NCBI GenBank assembly: GCA_030424825.1
Contig: JAUHWE010000081.1
Coordinates: forward strand, 1-11,596
Reading direction: 5' to 3'
DNA: 11,596 bases
Source: Verrucomicrobiia bacterium
GTDB lineage: Bacteria > Verrucomicrobiota > Verrucomicrobiia > Opitutales > Opitutaceae
Shown one piece after another: positions 1-7,348 of the stretch. Numbering within the stretch: position 1 is the stretch's first letter; each line of letters begins with the position of its first letter. Both the position numbers and the translations under genes were made by a program. The notes beneath the pieces were generated by a model. That model had not been told where the DNA came from, searched no databases, and saw nothing but the letters and a program-made list of their open reading frames with translations.

Positions 1-600
1 CCCTATGAGCCCCTCCTCTCCCGCGTGCGGGTTGAGGCCACACACTCCGATTCGTGGATTGCTGATTTCCAGCCGTTTCGCCAAGTTATTGGCCCGGTCA
101 ATGGCCATTGCCAAGCAAGATTCAGTGAGGTGATAGGCGACCGTAGCCAGAGGAATATGCCAGGTAGCCAGAACCACCATCAATCGCTCTCCCACAAACG
201 CCATGGTGGGATCCCCTCCCCAGTGACTGGCAAAAAACTCTGTCTGGCCCGGATGTGAAAAACCAACCTCCACGCAACGCGCCTTGGAAATAGGCCCTGT
301 CACCACCCCATCGAAATCCCCAACTCCACAGCCTCTCGCTGCCTGTTCCATAGCCTCCAAAGCGATTTTGGAACTTTCATGGGTGGGTTTGCCCGGAACA
401 CAATGAGAACCCGATAAACCAACGGCCAGTGAGCCCAACTCTACCGGAGATTGAGCCTTTACTTCATTAATCCAATCTTGAGGTCCAATCAATGTAAACT
501 GAGCGTCCTCTTCCAGCGGGACGGAAAAGCACTTTTTGACCAATTCAGGTCCAACTCCTGCCGGATCGCCACAGGTAATCGCTATTCTTGGTGTTCTCAT
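1..600 (-). CDS. pdxA: 4-hydroxythreonine-4-phosphate dehydrogenase PdxA (partial, 3' end beyond the left edge)
   Basis: This gene makes the NAD-dependent dehydrogenase of the DXP-dependent pyridoxal phosphate pathway, which oxidises 4-phosphohydroxy-L-threonine in the cytoplasm. The minus strand is open from an ATG at 600 to base 1, giving 200 codons of a family usually near 330 residues. Visible motifs are GDPAGVGPE (residues 11-19), VTGPISK (100-106), HPGQTEF (116-122), WHIPLATV (147-154) and GLNPHAGEEGL (188-198). H148 and H192 match two of the three metal-binding histidines; the third would lie beyond the edge. Residue 119 is Gln where the usual motif is GHTE. No Shine-Dalgarno sequence precedes the ATG, which follows a T-rich stretch. 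A weak promoter-like pair, TTGCCT (718-713) and TATGAC (696-691) with 16 bases between, lies upstream but is not convincing. The gene is last in a co-directional series with aroB. The family call is certain; only completeness is unknown. Confidence 0.95.
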   Translation of the reverse strand, partial: MRTPRIAITCGDPAGVGPELVKKCFSVPLEEDAQFTLIGPQDWINEVKAQSPVELGSLAVGLSGSHCVPGKPTHESSKIALEAMEQAARGCGVGDFDGVVTGPISKARCVEVGFSHPGQTEFFASHWGGDPTMAFVGERLMVVLATWHIPLATVAYHLTESCLAMAIDRANNLAKRLEISNPRIGVCGLNPHAGEEGLIG

Positions 601-723
601 AAAAAAAGTGCGGTCATCGCTATATCGTCTCGAAGCGGGAATTCCTTGGTCTAATAGGGCATTTCTAATAATTCTCGGAACACAATTAAGGTCATAGGAT
701 GCTTCCAGACAAAGGCAACTAAT

Positions 724-825
724 TCAGTACCGAGTAACCATTCCACAATTACGCTTTATAGCTTTAGATGCTATTTCGACTGCGTCCCGGAACCACTGAA
801 GGTTAAACCATGCTAAATCCTTCAT
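724..825 (-). CDS. Possible small protein of 33 residues
   Basis: A short minus-strand frame starts with ATG at 825, seven bases after the stop of the 197-residue gene, and ends with TGA at 724. It begins MKDLAWFNLQWF and ends with a basic stretch containing KAIKRNCGMVTRY. It is rich in aromatic residues at the N-terminus and in Lys/Arg at the C-terminus, and the middle could form an amphipathic helix. TTGAAG lies directly before the ATG, too close to be a good ribosome binding site. It fills much of the 232-base gap before pdxA and has the same direction as its neighbours. I do not recognise it. It may be a real small protein, a leader peptide, a remnant or chance. Confidence 0.25.
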   Translation of the reverse strand: MKDLAWFNLQWFRDAVEIASKAIKRNCGMVTRY

Positions 826-832
826 CTTCAAT

Positions 833-1426
833 TCAGGCCAGGAAGTTCATTTGGGAATCTTTTACCAAGTCGAAGGTTTTCAAGGTACGAATGAGCTGAA
901 GCAAGTTTGAACCCGGGTAGACATTCCGCGTATCTACCCGGTCGATAATATCGAGCAGAATCGATTTGAATGACAGGATTCCGTCAACGCCTCGCTCTTT
1001 GAGGGAAGAGACAATCCGGGCCCGATACACTTCCTGCGTCGGGAATGCCGGCGCCACTAGTATTTTCTTGGGGAAAGCCGGATCTCCCAGCTCTCTCCAG
1101 TTTTCAAACTCGAACCACTTCTCGACTTTCTTGAGGACGTTCCCTTCGACGTATTTAAGCATATCCGCTCCATTCGTCATATTGGCCAAAGCTGCCTTGT
1201 CCCCATGCCACCCTTTTACGCAAACCAAAGCGCTCTTAAGGTGCTTGAGTTCACTTGAGAAAAGCAAGAATGCAGGTTCGCGCTCCTTTTCGACGAACCG
1301 CATGTTGCGAGCGTATAAATCCACCCCGTCTTCTCTTGACCGTTTCGACTGCGAGCGCCCTTTCCGCAGGGGCATGGTCACAAAACCGTTCAGCTCCAGA
1401 TACTCTTTGACAATCAACTCATCCAT
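833..1426 (-). CDS. Conserved-looking protein of unknown function, downstream of aroB
   Basis: This is a 197-residue soluble protein with no signal peptide or membrane segment. I cannot assign a function. The first 75 residues have a possible layout of a degenerate PD-(D/E)xK nuclease-like fold: an N-terminal helix containing E8, then a basic loop (about 21-31), D36 in DGVDLYARN, and a hydrophobic strand ending VCVKGWH (68-74). The usual acidic residue two before the Lys is Cys69, so catalysis is doubtful. The remainder is helical with some strands (KKILVAPAFP, about 120-129). The ATG at 1426 is the first possible start, because an in-frame TGA lies nine bases upstream. The gene starts 39 bases after the aroB stop and points the same way, so co-transcription is likely. 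The nuclease idea is inference from pattern only. Confidence 0.7.
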   Translation of the reverse strand: MDELIVKEYLELNGFVTMPLRKGRSQSKRSREDGVDLYARNMRFVEKEREPAFLLFSSELKHLKSALVCVKGWHGDKAALANMTNGADMLKYVEGNVLKKVEKWFEFENWRELGDPAFPKKILVAPAFPTQEVYRARIVSSLKERGVDGILSFKSILLDIIDRVDTRNVYPGSNLLQLIRTLKTFDLVKDSQMNFLA

Positions 1427-1465
1427 TGACCATCAAACTCATAACTTCAGGCATATCGTATTGAA

Positions 1466-2641
1466 TCAATCAATACCTCCAACTCTACGCCAAACTTCCT
1501 CAACCCGGTCTCGCGAGACATCGTCTTTCGTAAACGCCTGCCCTATCGATTGGAGCAATACAAATCTCAGCTGGCCCGCTCTCACCTTTTTATCTTTTTG
1601 CATCGCCGAAAAAAGCGCGTCCAATTTCAGCGGACTTTTCAATCGGTCCGGAAGATGGTGGGACTTAACCACGGCGACGATTCGATCCACATCGCTTTGA
1701 TCAATGTAACCGTAGCTAGCACTCAGCTGGGCTGCAGCGGCAAACCCTACCGCGATGGCCTCTCCATGGAGGTATTCGCCATAGCCCGCGACATTCTCGA
1801 TGGCATGACCAAAGGTGTGGCCTAAATTCAACAACGCTCTCCCGCCCGACTGGGTGAGCTCCTTTTCGTCCGCATTCACGACATCGGCCTTGGTCTGGCA
1901 ATTTCTCTTCACGACCTCACCCAATCGCTCGTCGCTCCAACTCAGCAGCGGTTGTGCCTCGAGGAGCTCAAATAGTTCCGCATCCGCCAGCATACCGTAT
2001 TTCATTACTTCTGCCATACCCGCCGAGAACTCGCGTGCGGGGAGCGACCCAAGCAGATTCAAGTCTTCATACACAGCGATCGGCTGATGAAAGGCTCCCA
2101 CCAAGTTTTTGCCAGCCGGAATATTTATCCCAGTCTTGCCACCCACAGAGCTATCGACCATGGAAAGCAGTGTAGTAGGAACTTGGATAAATCGAATCCC
2201 TCGAAGCCACGAAGCAGCGGCATACCCGGTAAGATCTCCGATCACGCCACCCCCCACAGCAACAGCCACTCCCCCTCGATCTAGACCGTGAGAAGCAAAG
2301 AAGTGCAATGCCTGTTCAAACTGAGCAATGCTTTTGCTGGTCTCTCCCGAGGGAATCTCGAGGATTGGCAGATCACCCAAGCTGGCCTCAAAGAAGCCGG
2401 ACAACGCAGACCGGACCGAAGCATCGGTAACGACAGCCACTTTCGAACCCGAACGCTTCAGCTCTTCGATCTCCTTCTTCAGGGCCGATTCAAGCCCCCT
2501 ACCGATGTGGATGGGATAGGATTCCTTGGGTGTGGTAACCTCTATCCTTGTAGTATTGGAAAGGTGTGAATTCAAAATCAGGGAGCGTTGCGGACTAGTT
2601 GACGGAGACAAAATTCGCGAAACTGGTATCCTTCTCGCCAA
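1466..2641 (-). CDS. aroB: 3-dehydroquinate synthase AroB
   Basis: AroB converts DAHP to 3-dehydroquinate, the second step of the shikimate pathway, using NAD and a divalent metal in the cytoplasm. Signature segments are AVGGGVIGDLTGYAA, PTTLLSMVDSSVGGKTGIN, KNLVGAFHQP, SAGMAEVMKYG, NLGHTFGHAIE and LHGEAIAVG. The Glu of AGMAEVMKYG and the His residues of the FGHAIE and LHGEA motifs are the expected metal ligands. The start is uncertain. There is no ATG near the N-terminus. TTG at 2641 gives 391 residues and has GGAG ten bases upstream, but overlaps the preceding gene by 47 bases. TTG at 2575 gives 369 residues, nearer the family length, and removes the overlap, but has no Shine-Dalgarno. Family similarity begins only at about residue 33 (IEVTTPKESYPI), so the first 22 or more residues may be untranslated. 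It sits in a likely operon with the genes on either side. Confidence 0.96.
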   Translation of the reverse strand: MARRIPVSRILSPSTSPQRSLILNSHLSNTTRIEVTTPKESYPIHIGRGLESALKKEIEELKRSGSKVAVVTDASVRSALSGFFEASLGDLPILEIPSGETSKSIAQFEQALHFFASHGLDRGGVAVAVGGGVIGDLTGYAAASWLRGIRFIQVPTTLLSMVDSSVGGKTGINIPAGKNLVGAFHQPIAVYEDLNLLGSLPAREFSAGMAEVMKYGMLADAELFELLEAQPLLSWSDERLGEVVKRNCQTKADVVNADEKELTQSGGRALLNLGHTFGHAIENVAGYGEYLHGEAIAVGFAAAAQLSASYGYIDQSDVDRIVAVVKSHHLPDRLKSPLKLDALFSAMQKDKKVRAGQLRFVLLQSIGQAFTKDDVSRDRVEEVWRRVGGID

Positions 2642-3674
2642 GACCGAGCTGCTCCGAGTAAGCCAATATCTTCAATTCCTGCGGGAGTGGCGCAAATCCA
2701 TTTTTCGTACGATACTCGTTGATTCTCTCACGCATCAAGGAGTCTAGAAGCACTGGGTTGTCTGAAAGCATAACAACCGGTTCGGAAACGGTGTACATCG
2801 AGTTGAAAATCGGGCCGCCCACATACTGAAAACGCTGCAGGCTCGCGATGTTCAGAGCCCACGTCTCACGCAATTCAGGCACCGCGCCCATTTCTGCCAC
2901 CGCAACTGGAGCGGAAGCCGGGCTTCTGAGAAAACGCGTCGTGTTACTCGCATTCCACATGGTGGCATTCATCAGAGCCCCGTTAACTCCCAAAGTCGGG
3001 TGGTCTGAGTAGCACGGCAGATTAATCCAGAAATCGACTTCGTGCATTAAAGGCATAGGCAAATAGCTCTTCCGCTCGTTGGCATCGTCGTCCTTTTCGC
3101 CGATCGCGTTTTCTTTGTCTATGTTGATCCAGTACTGAGCCGACTTCGCGGGTAGCGGGCTGTCATAGAACCATTTCGCATCGTAATACTCCCCTGAATC
3201 GAGCGAACGCACGAACACTTGGTTAAAGTACATCGATCTTTCACTGAGAGGGGGCAGAAAGCCGGATTCCCGAAGCATTCGCCCGTTGAGGCCAATAATG
3301 AAAATATCCGAACGCTTGTAGCCCCGCGCTAGGAGCGACTGAACAACGGCCTCGACCAGCGCCTCCGGAGTGCTCAAACCCGGTCCTGATTCGCTGTACA
3401 CCTTAAGCCCTACTTTTCCCTTGCTGCCTGGTTTGAACGACACCTTTTGCGATCGTTCGAAAATGCCTAGCAAATTTTCCACCGCCACAGTGTAACTGGA
3501 AAGCCCGAAATCCTGCAGTTGAAAATTGAAAACCCGATTTGAAGGTTCTGGCTTTTCCTGGAACTCACCAATCAGATTCTGCCCTCTCGCCTGGTCTAGC
3601 AATAAGCCCCCAACGAATATCGACACGAGAATTAACTCGCGCTTCAGAAAGTGTAGAACTCTATTGGTGTACAT
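2595..3674 (-). CDS. DUF362-like protein with N-terminal signal or anchor sequence
   Basis: This is a 359-residue protein. Residues 1-31 have a basic start (KR at 11-12) followed by a hydrophobic stretch (LILVSIFVGGLLL, 14-26) and a possible cleavage region near QARGQ, so it is probably exported or anchored. The rest resembles DUF362 in order of motifs: VEAVVQSLLARGYKRSDIFIIG (about 107-128) for the usual segment ending in VGD, INLPCYSDHPTLGVNGAL (about 217-234) for the INVPKLKTH...TGALKN motif, and a C-terminal SEPVVMLSDNP segment near residue 300 like the DPVAVD motif. Some DUF362 proteins carry ferredoxin cysteines; this one shows no such cluster. The biochemical role of the family is not established. 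The ATG at 3674 has no Shine-Dalgarno; TATATT (3706-3701) is close upstream. It is the first gene of the unit leading into aroB. The family call rests on remembered motifs. Confidence 0.55.
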   Translation of the reverse strand: MYTNRVLHFLKRELILVSIFVGGLLLDQARGQNLIGEFQEKPEPSNRVFNFQLQDFGLSSYTVAVENLLGIFERSQKVSFKPGSKGKVGLKVYSESGPGLSTPEALVEAVVQSLLARGYKRSDIFIIGLNGRMLRESGFLPPLSERSMYFNQVFVRSLDSGEYYDAKWFYDSPLPAKSAQYWINIDKENAIGEKDDDANERKSYLPMPLMHEVDFWINLPCYSDHPTLGVNGALMNATMWNASNTTRFLRSPASAPVAVAEMGAVPELRETWALNIASLQRFQYVGGPIFNSMYTVSEPVVMLSDNPVLLDSLMRERINEYRTKNGFAPLPQELKILAYSEQLGLGEKDTSFANFVSVN

Positions 3675-3916
3675 CAGCGATTTTAGGGCGTAGAACAGAC
3701 AATATAACGAGCCAAGGTTGCAAAATATTTAGAGAATCATCAAGCTTTAGGCGGCGTTGCTTGACAGGACTCACATGGAACGCTCGGATTCGCCCCTATC
3801 GAACCGCACAATTAGTTTGTAAAACGCAATCCTAAAGACCTAAAAGTTAGAACCCGACCAAAATAGAGAATGGGGAATTTTTAGTCTAAAGACCCATTTG
3901 CCGTTCTCTTATATAA
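3675..3916. promoter_or_regulatory. Divergent intergenic region between the aroB and dnaG-rpoD units
   Basis: These 242 bases separate two divergent gene sets and should carry promoters for both. The plus strand has a perfect TTGACA at 3761-3766, but 17 bases on the sequence is TCGGAT, a poor -10 box, so this promoter is only a candidate. A nine-base direct repeat, CTAAAGACC, occurs at 3832-3840 and 3886-3894, near the start of the plus-strand unit. CTAA-AAG-TTAG at 3840-3850 is a short inverted repeat. No coding frame or terminator is evident. The regulatory role is inferred from gene orientation. Confidence 0.4.
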
Positions 3917-5443
3917 ATGCACACGTCTCATCCATTCGCCCAGCGCCTTTCTCAAATCGCGATCATCGCGGTTGCTTTAACGATCTTGTCCGGGTGCGCG
4001 AATCGCGAAGAGCGTATCAACCGAGCCCTCAACCAGGCCGACCAGGCCCGACAGAGAAACGAAACCTCGGAAGCTCTGAAAATCCTTGGGAAGGCGGCTC
4101 TGAAGAATCCTGACAGTGCCGCGCTCCTGGAGGCATTGGGGCACACCCAGCTGGAAGACAACGATCTCCAGTCCGCAATTAAGACCTATACCAAGACCAT
4201 TGAACTCGATCCGGGAAGAGAACGCCTTTGGGTAAATATCGCCGAATTGAACAATCGCCTGGGTGAAAAACTCGCTGCCGCACAAGCTCTAGAAAACTAT
4301 CTCGAAGGCTTTCCGGACGACTTTCTGGCCTGGAAGAACTACGCCACCCTGCAGGAAGAGCGTGGCGATCTTAATGCGGCCATCAAAGCCAATTTGGAGT
4401 GGAACCGCATCCGGCCTTCGGCAGGTCCCGCACTAAAGCTGGGATACTTGTTCAATAAAATGGGCAATCCACCTCAAGCCCGTTCCTGGATTTCGCAAGC
4501 AGCGGCCTACGTCAATGATCCTGGAGCCAAAGACGCGCTAGCCGCACTGATCGAACTCGAAATCGGCCTGCAGCAATACATGCCGGCCTCTACCTGGCTA
4601 GACCAGTATGATTCGCGTTATGGGAAAGCATCCACCGATCCTCGAATTTTGAAAGCTCGTGAAACGATCGGAAAATGGAGACAGGCACAGAAGGACATCG
4701 CGGAAGCCGCCGCCGAGATTGAACGAAAACGCAAGCAGCTCGAAGAGCAAACTCTAGAGGCTCGCCTTCAGGAAGAAAAGGCCCGGCGGGAACGTGAAGC
4801 CTTAATTGCCCAACAAACCCAGACAGCGGAAGCCGCCGCCAACAACGATCCCACAATAGTCGATGAAAGCCTGACCATCGTCGATGAAACCGAGCCTGAA
4901 CCTGAGTCCGTCGCTGATTCGGAACTCGTAGAAAAGCCACCTTTGGCACTCGTTGAAACCGAAGACTCCCCTACCTTGCCGGTCGTCACGGAAGTCGATT
5001 ACCTCGAGGCAGCTCGTTCGGCAGTGGATCGTTCTGATTTGATGGAAGCCATCGATCTTTACTGGCGAGCATTGGGGCCGGGATCCGAGAACCCTGTCAT
5101 TTGGTATGAACTCGGAAAAGTTTACATGGAGAACCGCAACTGGCTCGATGCAGAAGCGTGCATACTGGAAGCCAAACGGCGGGATCCAAGATCTCCCGCC
5201 ATCGCAAGCGCCTACCTGACCATTACTGCCCAAACGCAAACGCCTTCCAAAGCAGTTCGCGAGGCGGAAGCGCTCGTCAATCTGTTTCCAAGAGAAGCGT
5301 CCGTTTTGCTCGCCTACGCCCGTTTGCTGAAAAAGGCGAATGCCCCACGATCAAGAATTACAGAAGCATACGATGACTTTTTGAGCCATGCGGCTCCAGG
5401 TTCGGAAGGAATCGAAGAGGCGAACGCCTACTTGGGTCGATAG
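3917..5443 (+). CDS. TPR-repeat lipoprotein upstream of dnaG
   Basis: This is a 508-residue protein likely anchored by a lipid in a membrane. Residues 1-27 form a lipoprotein signal: hydrophobic stretch IAIIAVALTIL, then a lipobox LSGC with the modified Cys at 27. TPR-like helical repeats follow at about 45-190 (for example ALLEALGHTQLEDNDLQSA and AWKNYATLQEERGDLNAAI). Residues about 259-300 are a charged coiled coil (EIERKRKQLEEQ). An acidic, Pro-containing linker at about 308-355 includes IVDES and IVDET in tandem. A second TPR block lies at about 360-440 (VIWYELGKVYMENRNWLDA). TPRs suggest protein-protein scaffolding; the partner is unknown. It starts at ATG 3917 without a Shine-Dalgarno and ends 21 bases before dnaG, so it is likely co-transcribed with dnaG and rpoD. 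A link to replication or cell-envelope assembly would be speculation. Confidence 0.85.
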   Translation: MHTSHPFAQRLSQIAIIAVALTILSGCANREERINRALNQADQARQRNETSEALKILGKAALKNPDSAALLEALGHTQLEDNDLQSAIKTYTKTIELDPGRERLWVNIAELNNRLGEKLAAAQALENYLEGFPDDFLAWKNYATLQEERGDLNAAIKANLEWNRIRPSAGPALKLGYLFNKMGNPPQARSWISQAAAYVNDPGAKDALAALIELEIGLQQYMPASTWLDQYDSRYGKASTDPRILKARETIGKWRQAQKDIAEAAAEIERKRKQLEEQTLEARLQEEKARREREALIAQQTQTAEAAANNDPTIVDESLTIVDETEPEPESVADSELVEKPPLALVETEDSPTLPVVTEVDYLEAARSAVDRSDLMEAIDLYWRALGPGSENPVIWYELGKVYMENRNWLDAEACILEAKRRDPRSPAIASAYLTITAQTQTPSKAVREAEALVNLFPREASVLLAYARLLKKANAPRSRITEAYDDFLSHAAPGSEGIEEANAYLGR

Positions 5444-5464
5444 CATCCTCCCTTTCTTCGACTC

Positions 5465-7300
5465 ATGCCAGCGATTAAGCCGAGCAGTATTCGCGATCTC
5501 AAAGACCGCATTGGAATCTACGACGTTGTATCTCGCGAGGTCTCGCTGAAAAGAGCGGGATCCAATTACAAAGGGCTGAGTCCCTTCACCAACGAGAAGA
5601 CGCCTTCATTTTTCATCTCACCCGACAAAGGGATCTACAAGTGCTTCTCTACCGGAAACGCGGGCGACATAATCAGCTTTGTGATGGAAACCGAACGCCT
5701 CAATTTTGTAGAGGCAGTGGAGGAATTGGCCAAGCGGTTCAATATCGAGCTTGAGTACGAGGAAGGAGGACGACCTCGCGAAGACCGCACGTTGCGCCAA
5801 GACCTCTTCGATCTTCACGAATTCGTTGCCGATTACTATCATGAGGCCTTCCACGCGTCCGATGAGGGTGGGAATTGGATTCGCGACTATTGGACTCGAA
5901 CACGCCAGTTCGACCTATCCGTGGCCGACGAGTTCAAAATAGGATTCGCGCCGCAGTCCGGCCTCGAACTGGGCCGTCGGGTTACCCAAAAAGGATTCTC
6001 CAGAGAGGCGATCGAAGCCTGCGGGCTTTTCTACACACGGCAGGGAGTCAATCCAGCCACCATGGGCTACCGTTTCCGCGGGCGACTCATGATTCCCATT
6101 CGCGACCACCAAGGCCGGATTACCGCCTTTACTGCCAGGCAACTGGAGCTCACGCCCGAGGACGATCCCAGCAGGGAGGCCAAGTACGTCAATTCACCCG
6201 AAACACCGATTTTCAACAAGGGTTCGCTTCTATTTAATATGGATAGGGCCCGGATGGAAGTGGATCCAGACACGCCTTTCGTCATGGTGGAGGGTCAACT
6301 CGACGCCATTCGTTGCTGGAGCGTAGGGCTCAAAGGCGCCGTCGCTCCTCAGGGAACCGGGATAACGGAAAACCAGCTGCGACTAATGAAACGGTACGAA
6401 CCCCGAGTTCGCTGTCTCCTGGACGGCGACCGGGCGGGTCAGCAGGCAGCCCTTCGGATGTTGCCACTCGCGCTCGCCCAGAGCGTGGAGATTACATTCA
6501 TTCCTCTAAACGAAGGGGAAGACCCAGATGACCTCCTTCGCGACGGAGGGGTCGAGGTCCTCGATTCGCTTCTTGAGCGCGAGACTGATGCAATCGCGTT
6601 TGCCGCCAGTTCCATCGCCCCCAGCAAAGAATCTCTCACCCCCCAAGCGAAATCGAAAGCCGCCTCAGAACTCTTCCAAATCATCTCCAAAGCCGATTCG
6701 GAGACGACTCAAATCGAGTTTGTAAAGCAAGTTGCCTACGAATTGGACATCGACCCCTCCGCTGCGATTAGAGACTACCGTAGATTCTCCAGCAATCAAG
6801 ATGCGTCTAGGCGGCCTGCGCAGACGGAGAAGAGTGTCCAGATTGAACCAATTGCCCGTAAGAATGTCCACACGGTTGAACGGGACTTGTTAGGGCTTTG
6901 CTTGAATGAAGAGGGAATCGGTTACCGGATCGCGCAAATTATCGACGAGCAATGGATCGACACCAGGACTTCGGAAGGAGAACTGCTCAACCTTGTCTTG
7001 AATGCTTTCCTCCACGACATGTGGAATGGACCTGATTCTCTTAACGATCAGCTTGAAAAAACCGAACTAAAGAACCTAGCAATCGACCTCATTTTCCAAA
7101 AACCCGAGTACGACAATCCCGAACGCCTTGCAGAGGAAGCGATTAAACGCCTCGTGACCAATTTCGCAGAACAAAAGATAAAGAAGATAAAACTTGAAAT
7201 TGCCCAAAAACAATCTGAACAAGACCCTGCTTTAATCTCTCTATTTGACGAAATTGTAAAATTACAGAATATTAAGGGCAACCCGCCAAAACTCGAGTAG
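5465..7300 (+). CDS. dnaG: DNA primase DnaG lacking the canonical zinc ligands
   Basis: DnaG makes RNA primers for chromosome replication, working with DnaB helicase. The 611-residue length is normal. Residues 1-100 form the zinc-binding-type domain, with SPFTNEKTPSF (39-49) and KCFSTGNAGD (59-68). The usual CHC2 ligands correspond to S39, T42, C60 and T63, so only one of four remains. The catalytic core follows. Its TOPRIM motifs are VEGQLDAI with E276 and LLDGDRAGQQAA with D320 and D322, all metal-binding acids intact. The C-terminal part (about 470-611) is helical, as expected for the helicase-binding domain, with LLGLCLNEEGIGYRIAQII near its start. The ATG at 5465 lacks a Shine-Dalgarno. 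The gene sits 21 bases after the TPR gene and 48 before rpoD. It appears intact and functional apart from the missing zinc site. Confidence 0.97.
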   Translation: MPAIKPSSIRDLKDRIGIYDVVSREVSLKRAGSNYKGLSPFTNEKTPSFFISPDKGIYKCFSTGNAGDIISFVMETERLNFVEAVEELAKRFNIELEYEEGGRPREDRTLRQDLFDLHEFVADYYHEAFHASDEGGNWIRDYWTRTRQFDLSVADEFKIGFAPQSGLELGRRVTQKGFSREAIEACGLFYTRQGVNPATMGYRFRGRLMIPIRDHQGRITAFTARQLELTPEDDPSREAKYVNSPETPIFNKGSLLFNMDRARMEVDPDTPFVMVEGQLDAIRCWSVGLKGAVAPQGTGITENQLRLMKRYEPRVRCLLDGDRAGQQAALRMLPLALAQSVEITFIPLNEGEDPDDLLRDGGVEVLDSLLERETDAIAFAASSIAPSKESLTPQAKSKAASELFQIISKADSETTQIEFVKQVAYELDIDPSAAIRDYRRFSSNQDASRRPAQTEKSVQIEPIARKNVHTVERDLLGLCLNEEGIGYRIAQIIDEQWIDTRTSEGELLNLVLNAFLHDMWNGPDSLNDQLEKTELKNLAIDLIFQKPEYDNPERLAEEAIKRLVTNFAEQKIKKIKLEIAQKQSEQDPALISLFDEIVKLQNIKGNPPKLE

Positions 7301-7348
7301 CCCGATTTCCGTACCCATCTACGGTAAAACCCACGCCAAGAAAACCTT

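Noticed and set aside
966..1700. A 244-codon plus-strand open frame over the unknown gene and aroB
   Set aside because: It lies antisense to the well-supported aroB and the 197-residue gene, is rich in Ser and Arg as expected for a shadow frame, and shows no known motif.
3761..3789. Strong promoter with TTGACA at 3761
   Set aside because: The -35 box is perfect, but the -10 position reads TCGGAT, matching three of six bases and lacking the key second A. It is kept only as a remark in the intergenic entry.
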